Part shown: piece after piece, positions 18,914 through 28,234 of the stretch
How the letters are laid out: every line of letters starts with the position of its first letter
Numbering within the stretch: position 1 is the stretch's first letter
Source of the DNA: Nocardioides immobilis
GTDB lineage: Bacteria; Actinomycetota; Actinomycetes; Propionibacteriales; Nocardioidaceae
Length of the DNA stretch: 64,000 nucleotides
Assembly: GCF_003515065.1 (NCBI RefSeq)
Contig: NZ_QXGH01000038.1
Coordinates: 1-64,000 of the forward strand
Direction of reading: 5' to 3'
The notes under the pieces: model-generated
Databases searched by the model: none
What the model saw: the letters and a program-made list of their open reading frames with translations, nothing else
Told to the model about the DNA's origin: nothing
Translations under genes and position numbers: made by a program

Positions 18914-20046
18914 TGACCACCATCGACCAGACAACCAGCCGCCCGACACAAGCCGTGATCCGGGGCGTCGCGCTAGCCTTGATCGGGGTCGCTGTCTGCG
19001 TCGCACCCCTCTACCTCGACACCTTCTGGCTCCGCACCGGCCTCACCGTCGCCAGCGCGGCCGTTGGCGCGATCGGCCTGACCATCCTCGTCGGGACCAC
19101 CGGGCAGCTCTCCTTCGCGCACCCGTTCCTCATGGCCGGCGCGGCGGTGACCTACGTGACCCTGGCCGACAATCCTGTGAACACCGCTCATCTCGGGCTC
19201 GGCCTCCCGCCCGCCGCAGCGGCGGTCCTGGCCATTTTCGCCGCGGGCGCCCTCGGCCTGGCGGCAAGCCCCCTGGCATCCAGACTGAGCGGGATCTATC
19301 TCGGCATCGCCACGCTGTCGCTTGTTTTCATCGGCCAGCACATCCTCGAGAACTGGACCGCCGCGAGCGGTGGCTTCTTCGGCCGACCCGTGCCCCCGAT
19401 GAGCCTCTTCGGCCTGTCACTAGCCGATTCTCCGACGCCGCCGGTGCTGCTGGGCGTCCCGCTCCAGCGCGAGGAGCTGTTGTGGTACTTGTCGGCGGCC
19501 GTGATCGTGGTTGCCTGGATCGCCGGGCGCAACGTCGTACACAGCCGCGTGGGCCGGTCGCTGGCAGCCGTGCGGGACAGCGAGGTTCTTGCGGCGACCA
19601 ATGGAGTCAACGTGAGGTCGGCCAAGCGAGGCGCCTACATCGCATCGTCCATGTTCGCTGGCGCCGCGGGCGTGCTCTTCGCCCTCACCACGGGCTCCGT
19701 CGCCCCGGAGACCTTCAACCTCGGCCTGGCGATCAGCTTCCTCGCCATGGTGGTCGTCGGCGGCCTCGGCAGCGTCGCCGGAGCCTGCATGGGGGCCGCC
19801 TTCATCGCCGGCCTCCCCCTCCTCCTCCAGGAGTTCAGCGACCAGCTACCCCTGATCGTGCAGACCGGCGAGGCCGGGGGCATGCAGGCGTCCACCGCCA
19901 CCTCCTATCTCGCCGGTGCTCTCATCGTCCTCTGCATGCTCTTCGAGCCACGCGGCCTCGTGGGCCTCGCGACCCGCGGCCGCAGCCTCGCTACACGCGC
20001 CCTGAGACGCACCCGAATCCTCACATCCCGCGCCACCCACAACTAG
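18913..20046 (+). CDS. livM: ABC transporter permease, LivM type
   Basis: Second permease, 377 residues, with about ten hydrophobic segments. It carries VGRSLAAVRDSEVLAATNGV, the conserved ATPase-contact loop, and GLGSVAGACMGAAFIAGLPL, typical of LivM. ATG 18913 shares one base with the livH stop (TGATG). The C-terminal tail is Arg-rich (RRTRILTSRATHN), probably cytoplasmic. Confidence 0.92.
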   Translation: MTTIDQTTSRPTQAVIRGVALALIGVAVCVAPLYLDTFWLRTGLTVASAAVGAIGLTILVGTTGQLSFAHPFLMAGAAVTYVTLADNPVNTAHLGLGLPPAAAAVLAIFAAGALGLAASPLASRLSGIYLGIATLSLVFIGQHILENWTAASGGFFGRPVPPMSLFGLSLADSPTPPVLLGVPLQREELLWYLSAAVIVVAWIAGRNVVHSRVGRSLAAVRDSEVLAATNGVNVRSAKRGAYIASSMFAGAAGVLFALTTGSVAPETFNLGLAISFLAMVVVGGLGSVAGACMGAAFIAGLPLLLQEFSDQLPLIVQTGEAGGMQASTATSYLAGALIVLCMLFEPRGLVGLATRGRSLATRALRRTRILTSRATHN

Positions 20047-20055
20047 GAGACAACC

Positions 20056-21285
20056 TTGTCCAGCTCACGAAACCGCATCGCGGCAACGGTGCTTGCATCC
20101 CTCGCTGTCACCGGATGCGCCACCAAGTCCGACAATGCGGACAACGGCAGCGTCGACGGCATCCAGCTCGGGCCCGGCATGAGCGAATCGACGCTCACAC
20201 TCGGGGTGATCACCGACCTCTCCGGCCCGTTCGCAGTCCAAGGCATGCCTGCACTCGACGGCTTGAAGCTGGTCACCGACCAGATCAACGAGGACGGCGG
20301 CATCTGCGGCAGGTTCGCCGTCGACCTGGACGTCCAGGACTCCGGCTCCGACGTACAGAAGGCCACCCAGGCCTACGACTCCATGGAGGAAGACGTCCTC
20401 GCGCTCGTGCAGACTCTCGGCGCACCGGTGAACACCGCCCTCATTCCCCGCTTCACCCAGGACCAGATCGTCAACGTCCCGATGGCCTGGGGCAGAAGCC
20501 TTCTTGACTGGGAAGGCAACGCCGTCCCCGGAGGCTTCTACGACACCGACATGGCCAACGGCCTCAGCTACCTCCTTCAGGAGGACCTCATCGAGGACGG
20601 CGACACAGTGGGGCACATCTACTTCACCGGCGAGTACGGCGAGAACGGACTGGCCGGCGCCGAGCACGTCGCTGACGAACGGAACCTTAACATCACCGGC
20701 GCCGAAGTGAGCCCAACCGATGTGGACATGACCGCGCTCGTCCAACGCTTCGCCGACGAGGGCGTTGACGCAATCGCCTTGTCAGTGGGGCCCAATCAGA
20801 CCGCTTCGGCAGTCAGCGTCGCTGTTGCAGAAGACCTCGACGTCCCGATCGTCATGAACAACCCCGCGTTCGCCCCCGGGCTGTTGGACAGCCCGATCGG
20901 CGAAGCCCTGCGGACCAACGGCCACGTCGCCAACTCGTTCAGTCCGTCGTTCACGGGCACGTCCGATGACCTCGCCGCAGCCTGGTCGCAAGCGAACCCG
21001 GATGACGAGCCGACCAGCACGGTTGTTGCCGGCGCAGGCATGGGGGAGATCATCCGTCAGGTGCTCGAGAAGGCCTGCGCGGACGGAGACATGACTCGTG
21101 AGGGCCTGCTCGCGGCGAAAGCGTCGCTCGACGAGCTCACTACCCTGGGCCTCGTGGTTCCCCTCGACCTGTCGGGCGGAGACACCACCCGCTCCAGCAA
21201 CATCCTGCGACCGGCGGATGTCCCCGGAGGTCTGGAGATCGTGGCCAGCAGCTACACGGGCCCCATCACCGAAGGCCTGGAGTAG
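20056..21285 (+). CDS. livK: ABC transporter substrate-binding lipoprotein, LivK/HAAT type
   Basis: Periplasmic-type binding protein (type I fold), 409 residues, predicted membrane-anchored lipoprotein. It starts at TTG 20056 after AGGAGA. The signal peptide ends in the lipobox LAVTGC with Cys21. Family motifs are GVITDLSGPFAVQG, ALDGLKLVTDQINEDGG and YFTGEYGENGLAGAEHV. It sits between the permeases and a second acyl-CoA ligase, which suggests that the imported ligand is a carboxylic acid activated by these ligases. The ligand itself cannot be read from the sequence. Confidence 0.9.
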   Translation: MSSSRNRIAATVLASLAVTGCATKSDNADNGSVDGIQLGPGMSESTLTLGVITDLSGPFAVQGMPALDGLKLVTDQINEDGGICGRFAVDLDVQDSGSDVQKATQAYDSMEEDVLALVQTLGAPVNTALIPRFTQDQIVNVPMAWGRSLLDWEGNAVPGGFYDTDMANGLSYLLQEDLIEDGDTVGHIYFTGEYGENGLAGAEHVADERNLNITGAEVSPTDVDMTALVQRFADEGVDAIALSVGPNQTASAVSVAVAEDLDVPIVMNNPAFAPGLLDSPIGEALRTNGHVANSFSPSFTGTSDDLAAAWSQANPDDEPTSTVVAGAGMGEIIRQVLEKACADGDMTREGLLAAKASLDELTTLGLVVPLDLSGGDTTRSSNILRPADVPGGLEIVASSYTGPITEGLE

Positions 21286-21291
21286 GACGCT

Positions 21292-22782
21292 GTGACCAAT
21301 CTCGCGACGAACCTGAAGGACGCCGTCGGGCAGTTCGCCGAGCGGCCGGCCATCCGGACCGAGGATAACCTCCTGACCTACGCGGAATTGGACCGGCTGA
21401 CCACTGGGGTCGCCGGTTGGCTACGAGCAAGGGGTCTCGAACCCGGTGACCGGGTAGGCCTCATGATCCCCAACGTCGCGGCATTCCCGGTCTTCTACTA
21501 CGGCGTGCTCCGTGCCGGCGGCATCGTCGTTCCGATGAACCCGCTGCTCAAGGCGCGCGAGGTGGAGCACTGCCTCGGCGACTCCGGAGCAAGGTTGGTC
21601 CTCGCCTGGGAGACGGCGACGGAAGAGGCAGCAGCAGGAGCCAAAGCCGTCGGCACGGACTGCCATGTCGTCACCGGCGCCACGCTCGAGGACGTCGCGG
21701 GCTGGCCGGTCTATGCCGACGTCGCGGCGCGCGACGAAGAAGACACGGCGGTCATCCTGTACACCTCCGGCACTACGGGCACGCCGAAGGGAGCCGAGCT
21801 GACGCACGCGAACATGAGGGCCAACGCGTCGGTCACGGCCTCCCGACTCTTCGCCCTCACCGAGGACGACGTGATCATGGGCTGCCTGCCGCTGTTTCAC
21901 TCGTTCGGTCAGACGTGTGCACTCAACACAGCAATCCTCGTCGGGGCGAGTCTGACGCTGCTGCCGAGGTTCGATCCCACGGCAGCGTTGAAGGTCATCG
22001 AGCGTGACCGGGTGACGATCTTCGAAGGCGTGCCGACCATGTACGTCGCGCTGCTTCAGGCCGGCGGCGGTGTCGCTGACACGTCGTCGCTGAGGCTCTG
22101 CGCCTCGGCGGGTGCCGCTCTCCCGCTCGAGGTGCTCAACGGATTCGCCGAGACGTTCGGCGCCATGATCCTGGAGGGCTACGGGCTGTCCGAGACATCC
22201 CCCGCAGCGTCCTTCAACTTCCCCGAGCGAGCGAAGCCGGGCTCCATCGGATTGCCCATCGACGGGGTTGAGATGCGAGTCGTCGACGAGGCCGGCGACG
22301 ACGTGGCCGCCGGTGAGGTCGGGGAGATCGTGATCCGAGGTCACAACGTGATGCGGGGCTACTGGAACCGCCCGGAGGCGACGGCCGAAGCGATCAAGGG
22401 CGGCTGGTTCTACACCGGTGACATGGCTCGACAGGACGAGGACGGCTTCTTCTTCATCGTCGACCGCAAGAAGGACCTGATCATCCGCGGAGGTTTCAAT
22501 GTGTATCCGCGCGAGATCGAGGAGGTTCTCTACCAGCACCCTGGTGTGCTCGAGGCAGCGGTGATCGGTGTCGGTCATCCGACACTTGGGGAAGAGGTCG
22601 CCGCGGCCGTCGCGCTCAAGCCGGGAACAACACCCGGCCCCGACGAGCTCCGTGACTACGTCAAGGCGCGCGTCGCGCCGTACAAGTACCCGCGACATGT
22701 CTGGCTGGTCCCCGAGCTGCCCAAGGGCCCGACCGGCAAGGTGCAGAAGCGCGACATCGTCGTACCGGAGGACCTGCAGTGA
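21292..22782 (+). CDS. Long-chain/aryl acyl-CoA synthetase (AMP-binding)
   Basis: Adenylate-forming ligase of 496 residues, starting at GTG 21292 six bases after livK. It contains YTSGTTGTPKGAELTHAN (P-loop), LEGYGLSETSPAASFNF, YTGDMARQDEDGFFFIVDRK, and PTGKVQKRDIV with the C-terminal catalytic Lys. It is a second activating enzyme in the operon, so either two substrates or two stages (parent acid and a degraded intermediate) are activated. It overlaps the PHA-synthase-like gene by four bases. Confidence 0.92.
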   Translation: MTNLATNLKDAVGQFAERPAIRTEDNLLTYAELDRLTTGVAGWLRARGLEPGDRVGLMIPNVAAFPVFYYGVLRAGGIVVPMNPLLKAREVEHCLGDSGARLVLAWETATEEAAAGAKAVGTDCHVVTGATLEDVAGWPVYADVAARDEEDTAVILYTSGTTGTPKGAELTHANMRANASVTASRLFALTEDDVIMGCLPLFHSFGQTCALNTAILVGASLTLLPRFDPTAALKVIERDRVTIFEGVPTMYVALLQAGGGVADTSSLRLCASAGAALPLEVLNGFAETFGAMILEGYGLSETSPAASFNFPERAKPGSIGLPIDGVEMRVVDEAGDDVAAGEVGEIVIRGHNVMRGYWNRPEATAEAIKGGWFYTGDMARQDEDGFFFIVDRKKDLIIRGGFNVYPREIEEVLYQHPGVLEAAVIGVGHPTLGEEVAAAVALKPGTTPGPDELRDYVKARVAPYKYPRHVWLVPELPKGPTGKVQKRDIVVPEDLQ

Positions 22783-24458
22783 GCACCCAGTCCGCGGACG
22801 TCGCAGTACCGCTGGACCACTTGCTGACGCAGGCAGCCTCGGGACCGGCGAGCCGCCTGCTTCCCGGCGGATCCGGTCTTCGCTTTGTCGGCGCTCTGGC
22901 TCGGCGCCCCAACCGCGTCGCGACCCGCCTCGGCAATCTGGTCGAAGAGCTCGGCAAGATCGCCATCGGCGTCTCCAACATCGCGCCTGCGGGCGCGGAC
23001 CGGCGATTCGCCGACCCGGCCTGGACAGGCAATGCGGTGCTGAGGCGCATCATGCAGGCCTACCTGGCCACCGGTGCCATGGCCGAGGGCCTTGTCCAGG
23101 ACGTGCCGATGGAATGGCGGGACGCCGAGCGGATGAAATTCGTCGTCTCTAATGTGGTGGAAGCCCTGTCGCCCAGCAACAACCCACTGACCAGTCCGGT
23201 CGCCTGGAAGGCCCTCATCAACAGCGGCGGCGCCAGCGCCGTCCTCGGACCGCGGAACCTGATTCGCGACATGGCCTCGTCTCCCCGAGTGCCATCGATG
23301 GTCGCGCCTGACGCCTTCACGGTCGGGGTGGATCTGGCGACAACCCCCGGGGCGGTCATCTACCGCCATCCGATGTTCGAGCTGATCCACTACACACCGC
23401 AGACCGAAACTGTCCGAGATGTCCCGCTGCTGATCATCCCGCCGACGATCAACAAGTTCTACGCGCTGGACCTCGCACCAGGTCGCAGCCTGATCGAGTA
23501 CCTCCTCCAGCAGGGACAGCAGGTCTTCGTGATGTCCTGGCGCAATCCCGACGCCCGCCACAGCAAGTGGGGCTTCGACGCATACGCCGAGGCGATGATC
23601 AATGCCTTCGACGTCGTCGACCAGGTCACCGGCGCCGGCTCGGCCCACGTGGTGGCCACCTGCTCCGGCGGCCTCCTGGCCTCGCTCGCTGCAGCGCACC
23701 GAGCGGCAATCGGCCAGGTCGACCGCTTGGCCAGCCTGAGTCTTCTGGTCACCATGCTCGACCAGACGCGTGCGGGGACCGCCGGAGCGCTGATCGACGA
23801 ACGCGTCGCCAGCGCCGCGATCGCCAGGTCACGACGCAGGGGCTATCTCGACGGGCGCAACCTAGCCGAGGTCTTCTCGTGGCTGCGCCCTGGCGACCTG
23901 ATCTGGAACTACTGGGTCAACAACTACCTCGAGGGAAAGCCACCGCCCAAGTTCGACCTCCTTTATTGGAATGCCGATTCCACGCGGATGCCTGCCAAGC
24001 TCCACCGCGACTTCGTCGACGCGGCGCTGCACCACAAGTTCGCCAGACCGGGCGCGATCAGCGTTCTCGGTACGCCGATCGATCTCGGCAAGATCACCGT
24101 TGACTCCTACGTCGTCGCGGGCTCAGCGGACCACATTTGCCCGTGGGTCAACTGCTACCGCAGCAGCCAGCTGCTCGGGGGCAAGGTTCGGTTCGTCCTG
24201 TCCACCAACGGTCACATCGCTGCGCTCGTCAATCCGCCCGGGAACCCGAAGAGCAGCTACCAGGTGTCCGACGAGAACGCCCTCGAGCCCGATGACTGGC
24301 GCGCGGCGGCTTCCACTGAGAAGGGGTCGTGGTGGCCCGATTACGCCGCCTGGCTTGCGGCCCGGTCGGGGGCCGGCAGGCCGGCGCCAGCCACCCTGGG
24401 CAACAGCGAGTACCCGTCGCTGGAGAACGCTCCTGGTTCCTACGTCCTGGACAGGTGA
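22779..24458 (+). CDS. Class I PHA synthase-like alpha/beta hydrolase protein
   Basis: Protein of 559 residues with the architecture of PhaC polyhydroxyalkanoate synthases: an N-terminal helical domain (EALSPSNNPLTSPVAWK, the SPSNxxxTNP-like motif) and a catalytic alpha/beta domain (LLIIPPTINKFYALDLAPG; WRNPDARHSKWGFDAY). The triad is visible as Cys295 (ATCSGG), Asp451 (AGSADHICPW) and His479 (TNGHIA). In PhaC the Cys box is usually GxCxGG; the first Gly is Ala here. It could polymerise hydroxyacyl-CoA, or be a repurposed acyltransferase, since its operon is catabolic. No phasin or phaAB genes lie beside it. Confidence 0.85.
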   Translation: MSTQSADVAVPLDHLLTQAASGPASRLLPGGSGLRFVGALARRPNRVATRLGNLVEELGKIAIGVSNIAPAGADRRFADPAWTGNAVLRRIMQAYLATGAMAEGLVQDVPMEWRDAERMKFVVSNVVEALSPSNNPLTSPVAWKALINSGGASAVLGPRNLIRDMASSPRVPSMVAPDAFTVGVDLATTPGAVIYRHPMFELIHYTPQTETVRDVPLLIIPPTINKFYALDLAPGRSLIEYLLQQGQQVFVMSWRNPDARHSKWGFDAYAEAMINAFDVVDQVTGAGSAHVVATCSGGLLASLAAAHRAAIGQVDRLASLSLLVTMLDQTRAGTAGALIDERVASAAIARSRRRGYLDGRNLAEVFSWLRPGDLIWNYWVNNYLEGKPPPKFDLLYWNADSTRMPAKLHRDFVDAALHHKFARPGAISVLGTPIDLGKITVDSYVVAGSADHICPWVNCYRSSQLLGGKVRFVLSTNGHIAALVNPPGNPKSSYQVSDENALEPDDWRAAASTEKGSWWPDYAAWLAARSGAGRPAPATLGNSEYPSLENAPGSYVLDR

Positions 24459-24462
24459 CGAC

Positions 24463-25269
24463 GTGACCGACCTTGTCCGCGATGTACGCATCCGCGGACG
24501 GCGCATCCGCGTCGCCGTACGCCCCGGCGACGGCCGCCCACTCGTGCTGTGCAACGGAATCGGCGCCAGTCTCGACCTGCTCCAACCTTTCGTCGACCGG
24601 CTGGATCCCTCGATTCCCGTCATCAGGTTCGACGTCCCAGGAGTCGGGGGCTCCGAGCTCCCGCGGTTGCCGTACACCTTCGCGTCCCTGGCTTGCACGG
24701 TCGGCCGCATCCTCGACGACCTGGGACACGACGAGGTCGACGTCCTCGGCATCTCATGGGGCGGCGGCCTTGCCCAACAGTTCGCACTCCAGAACCCGCG
24801 TCGATGCCGGCGAGTCGTGCTGGTGAGCACCGCGACCGGGTCGCTCATGGTGCCGGCTCATCCCCGCGTGCTGAGCAAGATGGCTACACCCCGCCGGTAT
24901 CGCGATCCCGCCTATGCGGCCAGCATCGCCGCCAACCTCTATGGCGGACGCTTTCGCGACGAGCCCGCTCTCGCCAAAGAGTTTCTCCAGGGTCATTCGC
25001 GTCCCGCGTCCGGGCGCGGCTACGCGCTCCAGCTGCTTGCCGGGGTGGGCTGGACGAGCCTTCCGTTCTTGCCGATGATCCGTCAGCCGACGCTCATCCT
25101 CGCCGGCGATGACGACCCGCTGATCCCGATCGCCAACCCCAAGCTGATGAACCGCCTGCTTCCCCACTCCTCGCTGCACATCTACCCCGAGGGCCATCTG
25201 GGTCTCGTGACCCATGCACACGACCTGGCTCCGAGAGTTGCGGGGTTCTTGAGACAGAAGGACGGCTGA
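24463..25269 (+). CDS. Alpha/beta hydrolase, PHA depolymerase/esterase-like
   Basis: Alpha/beta hydrolase of 268 residues starting at GTG 24463, four bases after the PHA-synthase-like gene. It shows VLCNGIGASLDLLQPFV, nucleophile elbow GISWGGG, AGDDDPLIPIAN with the acidic residue, and HLGLVTHA with the catalytic His. This resembles intracellular medium-chain PHA depolymerases (PhaZ type) that sit beside phaC in other bacteria, which fits the pair here, but a general esterase is possible. Its stop overlaps the next start (TGATG). Confidence 0.85.
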   Translation: MTDLVRDVRIRGRRIRVAVRPGDGRPLVLCNGIGASLDLLQPFVDRLDPSIPVIRFDVPGVGGSELPRLPYTFASLACTVGRILDDLGHDEVDVLGISWGGGLAQQFALQNPRRCRRVVLVSTATGSLMVPAHPRVLSKMATPRRYRDPAYAASIAANLYGGRFRDEPALAKEFLQGHSRPASGRGYALQLLAGVGWTSLPFLPMIRQPTLILAGDDDPLIPIANPKLMNRLLPHSSLHIYPEGHLGLVTHAHDLAPRVAGFLRQKDG

Positions 25270-25930
25270 TGTCGGTTTGCGACCAGCGCGCCCGAGACGA
25301 GCGCCCCGTCCTCGAGGAGCGGCGGCAGAACCCGCAGAACGACATCGTCTCCAGCTTGGCCACCGCTGAGGTCGACAGCGAGCGGCTGACCGTCGAGGAA
25401 CTCTGCATGTTCTGGCTGCTCCTCACCGTGGCCGCAACGAGACCACTCGAAACTCCCTCGGGCGGCATTATCGCGCTCCTCCAACACGGACTGTGGAAGC
25501 CCCTCGCCGTCGACGTCGCTGCCGGCCGGCGCGAGGTCGACCAGAAGATCACCGGCGAGCTCGCCCGCTACATCAGTCCGGTGATGACGTTCCGACGTAC
25601 GGCGACGCGTGACGTCGAGTCCGACGGCCAGCAGGTCCGCACCGGCGACAAAGTCGTCCTCAGGTACGGCGCGGCCAATCGCGACCCGAAGCACTACGAC
25701 GACCCGCACCGCTTGGACCTGGACCGCGACAACACCTACCACCTCGGGTTCGGGATCGGCCCGCGCTTCTGCCTCGGCACCCGGCTGGCCCGGCTCCAGA
25801 TCTCCACCCTGCTCACCGAGCTGCTGACCCGTTTCCGGACATGCGGCTGGACGGCGAGCCGACCTGGGTCGGATCGACGTTCATCACGGCATCGAGCACC
25901 TGCCCGTGAAGGTGACCGAGCCGACCAGCA
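25269..25930 (+). pseudogene. Cytochrome P450 relic, C-terminal part with scrambled I-helix
   Basis: Decayed P450 (steroid/alkane CYP125/142-like in feel). In frame it retains TVEELCMFWLLLTVA, GELARY (ExxR helix), FRRTATRD and the haem loop FGIGPRFCLGTRLA with Cys168. The oxygen-activation helix is destroyed: the frame reads ATRPLETP where the alternative frame reads NETTRNS, the classical GNETTRN motif, so two compensating indels flank it. After LTELLTRF the true tail continues in other frames (PDMRLDGEPTW, then GIEHLPVKVTEP), implying two more indels. The N-terminal 200 or so residues are missing. It runs on in frame into the ligase relic to give a 602-codon composite. Start overlaps the hydrolase stop. 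Confidence 0.8.
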
Positions 25931-26012
25931 CCATGGACCGGACGAGTGCGCTGCAAATGCTCGCACTGGCTGCGACCGGCCCGCACCGGGTGCTCCGCAC
26001 CGCAACGGGGAC

Positions 26013-27077
26013 CGGCTCGGCTGGACCGCCTACGAGGCGCTGCTCGCGGAGGCGACGCCGCTCGTCCGCGACACCACCCTCGAGGGCGACATCCTGCAGT
26101 ACTCCTCGGGGACGACCGGCCGCGGCGCGACCGGCGAGGCGACGTACCTTTGCCCACCGCTCTACCACTCGGCTCCGTTCATGTGGACGATGTCGATGCT
26201 GCGGATGGGCGCCACTGTGGTGGTCCTGAAGAAGTTCGACCCGGTCCGCTGCCGTGACGCGATCCAGACCCACCGGGTTACCCACGGCCAGTTCGTGCCG
26301 ACGATATTCACGCGAATGCTCAAGCTTCCCGAGGAGCAGTGGCTGTCGTACGACGTGAGCAGCCTGCAGGGCGTGGTGCACGCAGCGGCGTCGTGCCCAG
26401 TCCAGGTCAAGCACCAGATGCTGGAGTGGTGGGGCCCGATCGTCTCTGAGTACTGGTCGTCCTCCGAAGGCGCCGGCTTCACCTTCACCACGGCCGAGGA
26501 GTGGCTCGCACACGAGGGAACGGTCGGCAAGCCCTTGTTCGGTGGTCTGCACATCTGCGACGCGGTCGGCAACGAGCTGCCCGTCGGCGAGGTGGGCCAG
26601 ATCTGGGCGGAGGGCGTTGAATACAGCTTCCTCAACGATCCCGAGAAGGACGCCTCGACGACCAGCCAGGAAGGCAGGCGCAGCGGCGGCGACATCGGAC
26701 GGCTCGACCAGGACGGCTACCTCTACCTCACCGACCGCGCGAACCTCATAATCATCACCGGCGGCGTCAACGTGTACCCGCAGGACGCCGAGAACCGACT
26801 GATCGAGCATCCCCGCGTTTACGACGCAGCGGTGGTCGGCGTACCCGACGACGAACTCGGCGAGATCGCCGTCGCCGTCGTCCATCCGGTCGATCCCGCC
26901 GACGCCGGGGACGAGCTGGCAGCAGCCCTTAGCGCCTCGTGCGAAGAGGCCCTTGCCCGCTACACGTGCCCGCCGCGGATCACCTTCACCCACGAGCTGC
27001 CGCGTTCCGACACCGGCAAGTTGTACGAGCGCAAGGTGCGCGACGAACTCATCGCGAACGGAGAGAACCACGCATGA
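26013..27077 (+). pseudogene. AMP-dependent acyl-CoA ligase relic, N-terminus missing and P-loop damaged
   Basis: C-terminal two thirds of an adenylate-forming ligase, read in the same frame as the P450 relic. It begins near WTAYEALLAEATPLVRD. The P-loop is YSSGTTGRGATGEATYLC: the PKG lysine and about 20-30 residues before the PLYHSAP motif are lost. Later motifs are intact: SEYWSSSEGAGFTF, GDIGRLDQDGYLYL, LIIITGGVNVYPQDAEN, and RSDTGKLYERKV. FadD13/FadD17-like acid:CoA ligases have this layout. Without the N-terminal domain and P-loop Lys it should be inactive for adenylation. Its stop overlaps the enoyl-CoA hydratase start (ATGA), so it still serves translation of the next gene. Confidence 0.78.
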
Positions 27078-27883
27078 CCCAGAATGACACCCAGGTCGAC
27101 ACCAGCAAGGTGCTGATCGAGCGGCGCGACCACATCCTGGTGCTGACGATCAACCGGCCTAAGGCGCGCAACGCCGTCGACGGAGACGTCTGGTTCCTCA
27201 TCGGCGACGCCCTGGAGCAGGCCAAGGACGACCCCGATGTCCGCTGCATTGTGATCACGGGCAGCGGCGACGCCGCGTTCTCCGCCGGCCTCGACCTGAA
27301 GGCACTGGCGAAGGGCACGCTCAACATCCCGCCGCGGATGGCAAAGTACAGCTTCGCAGGATTCGTCCGTCACTTCACGAGCAAGCCCGTGATCGCCGCC
27401 GTCAACGGCAAGGCGCTCGGCGGTGGTTCCGAGCTGGCGCTGGCGTGCGACCTGATCGTCGCGACCGAGAGTGCATCCTTCGGCCTTCCCGAGGTGAAGC
27501 GCGGCCTCATCGCCGGCGGCGGCGGGGTCTTCCGGATCACCGAGGCTGTCCCCCAGAAGATCGCCCTCGAGCTGCTGTTGACCGGCGAGCCGATCTCCTC
27601 CACTGAGGCAGCGCGCTGGGGCCTGGTCAACCGCGTCGTCCCTGACGGCACCGCCCTCGACGCTGCCCTCGAGCTGGCAGCCCAGATCGCCAAGAACGCG
27701 CCGCTGGCCGTCCAGGCGAGCAAGCGGCTCGCCTATCGCATCGTCGACGGAGAGCCGGAGGGCGAGCCGCGCATGTGGGCCGAGAACGACAAGGAGATCG
27801 GCGTCCTCTTCAAGAGCGCCGACGCCCAGGAGGGCCCGCGCGCCTTCGCCGAAAAGCGCGAGCCCCAGTGGCAGGGCAAGTAG
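27074..27883 (+). CDS. Enoyl-CoA hydratase/isomerase family protein
   Basis: Crotonase-fold enzyme of 269 residues. It shows LVLTINRPKARNAVD, ITGSGDAAFSAGLDLKALA, AAVNGKALGGGSELALACD (oxyanion-hole region), FGLPEVKRGLIAGGGG with the catalytic Glu position, and ELLLTGEPISSTEA. ATG 27074 overlaps the ligase relic stop by four bases. It is intact although both neighbours are broken, suggesting continued selection. It would hydrate the enoyl-CoA made by the cluster dehydrogenases. Confidence 0.92.
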   Translation: MTQNDTQVDTSKVLIERRDHILVLTINRPKARNAVDGDVWFLIGDALEQAKDDPDVRCIVITGSGDAAFSAGLDLKALAKGTLNIPPRMAKYSFAGFVRHFTSKPVIAAVNGKALGGGSELALACDLIVATESASFGLPEVKRGLIAGGGGVFRITEAVPQKIALELLLTGEPISSTEAARWGLVNRVVPDGTALDAALELAAQIAKNAPLAVQASKRLAYRIVDGEPEGEPRMWAENDKEIGVLFKSADAQEGPRAFAEKREPQWQGK

Positions 27884-28234
27884 CCGACCGTACGTCGCAG
27901 CGCCACGGGCTCCTGCCCCCGACGCTCGCGGTGATGGGCGGCGCATTCGTCGCGTTCCTGGGGTACGTCTTCTGGGCCCTCGACGGCGGATTGGCCCAGT
28001 TCGAAACGGACGCGACGATTCCCGAGGCTCACGTCACGCCGTGCTGGTCGGCCAGGTCCTCATGCCGCTCTATCTATCGCCTGGGCTCGCCTACGTAGGA
28101 CAGGGCGTCGCCCGCGACCGCATGCTGATCGGACCCCTGGCCCTCACGGCCGTCTGGTGCCTGACCTACTGGCAGGAGTCACTGGCCAACCTCACGGGTC
28201 CGCGGTTCGCCTACAACGCGGCATTGGTCGACCG
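27868..28234 (+). pseudogene. Spirocyclase AveC-family membrane protein relic
   Basis: Begins at GTG 27868, overlapping the enoyl-CoA hydratase end. The first frame gives LAVMGGAFVAFLGYVFWALDG, a membrane segment, as far as about 28040; the frame then shifts (one base lost) to VLMPLYLSPGLAYVGQG and AVWCLTYWQESLANLTGPRF with AYNAALVDR. The YWQ-P-N----F-YNA pattern is that of AveC-like spirocyclase proteins, common beside actinobacterial sterol or terpenoid catabolic genes. It stops abruptly at the IS3-type end starting at 28235. The assignment rests on remembered family patterns. Confidence 0.55.
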
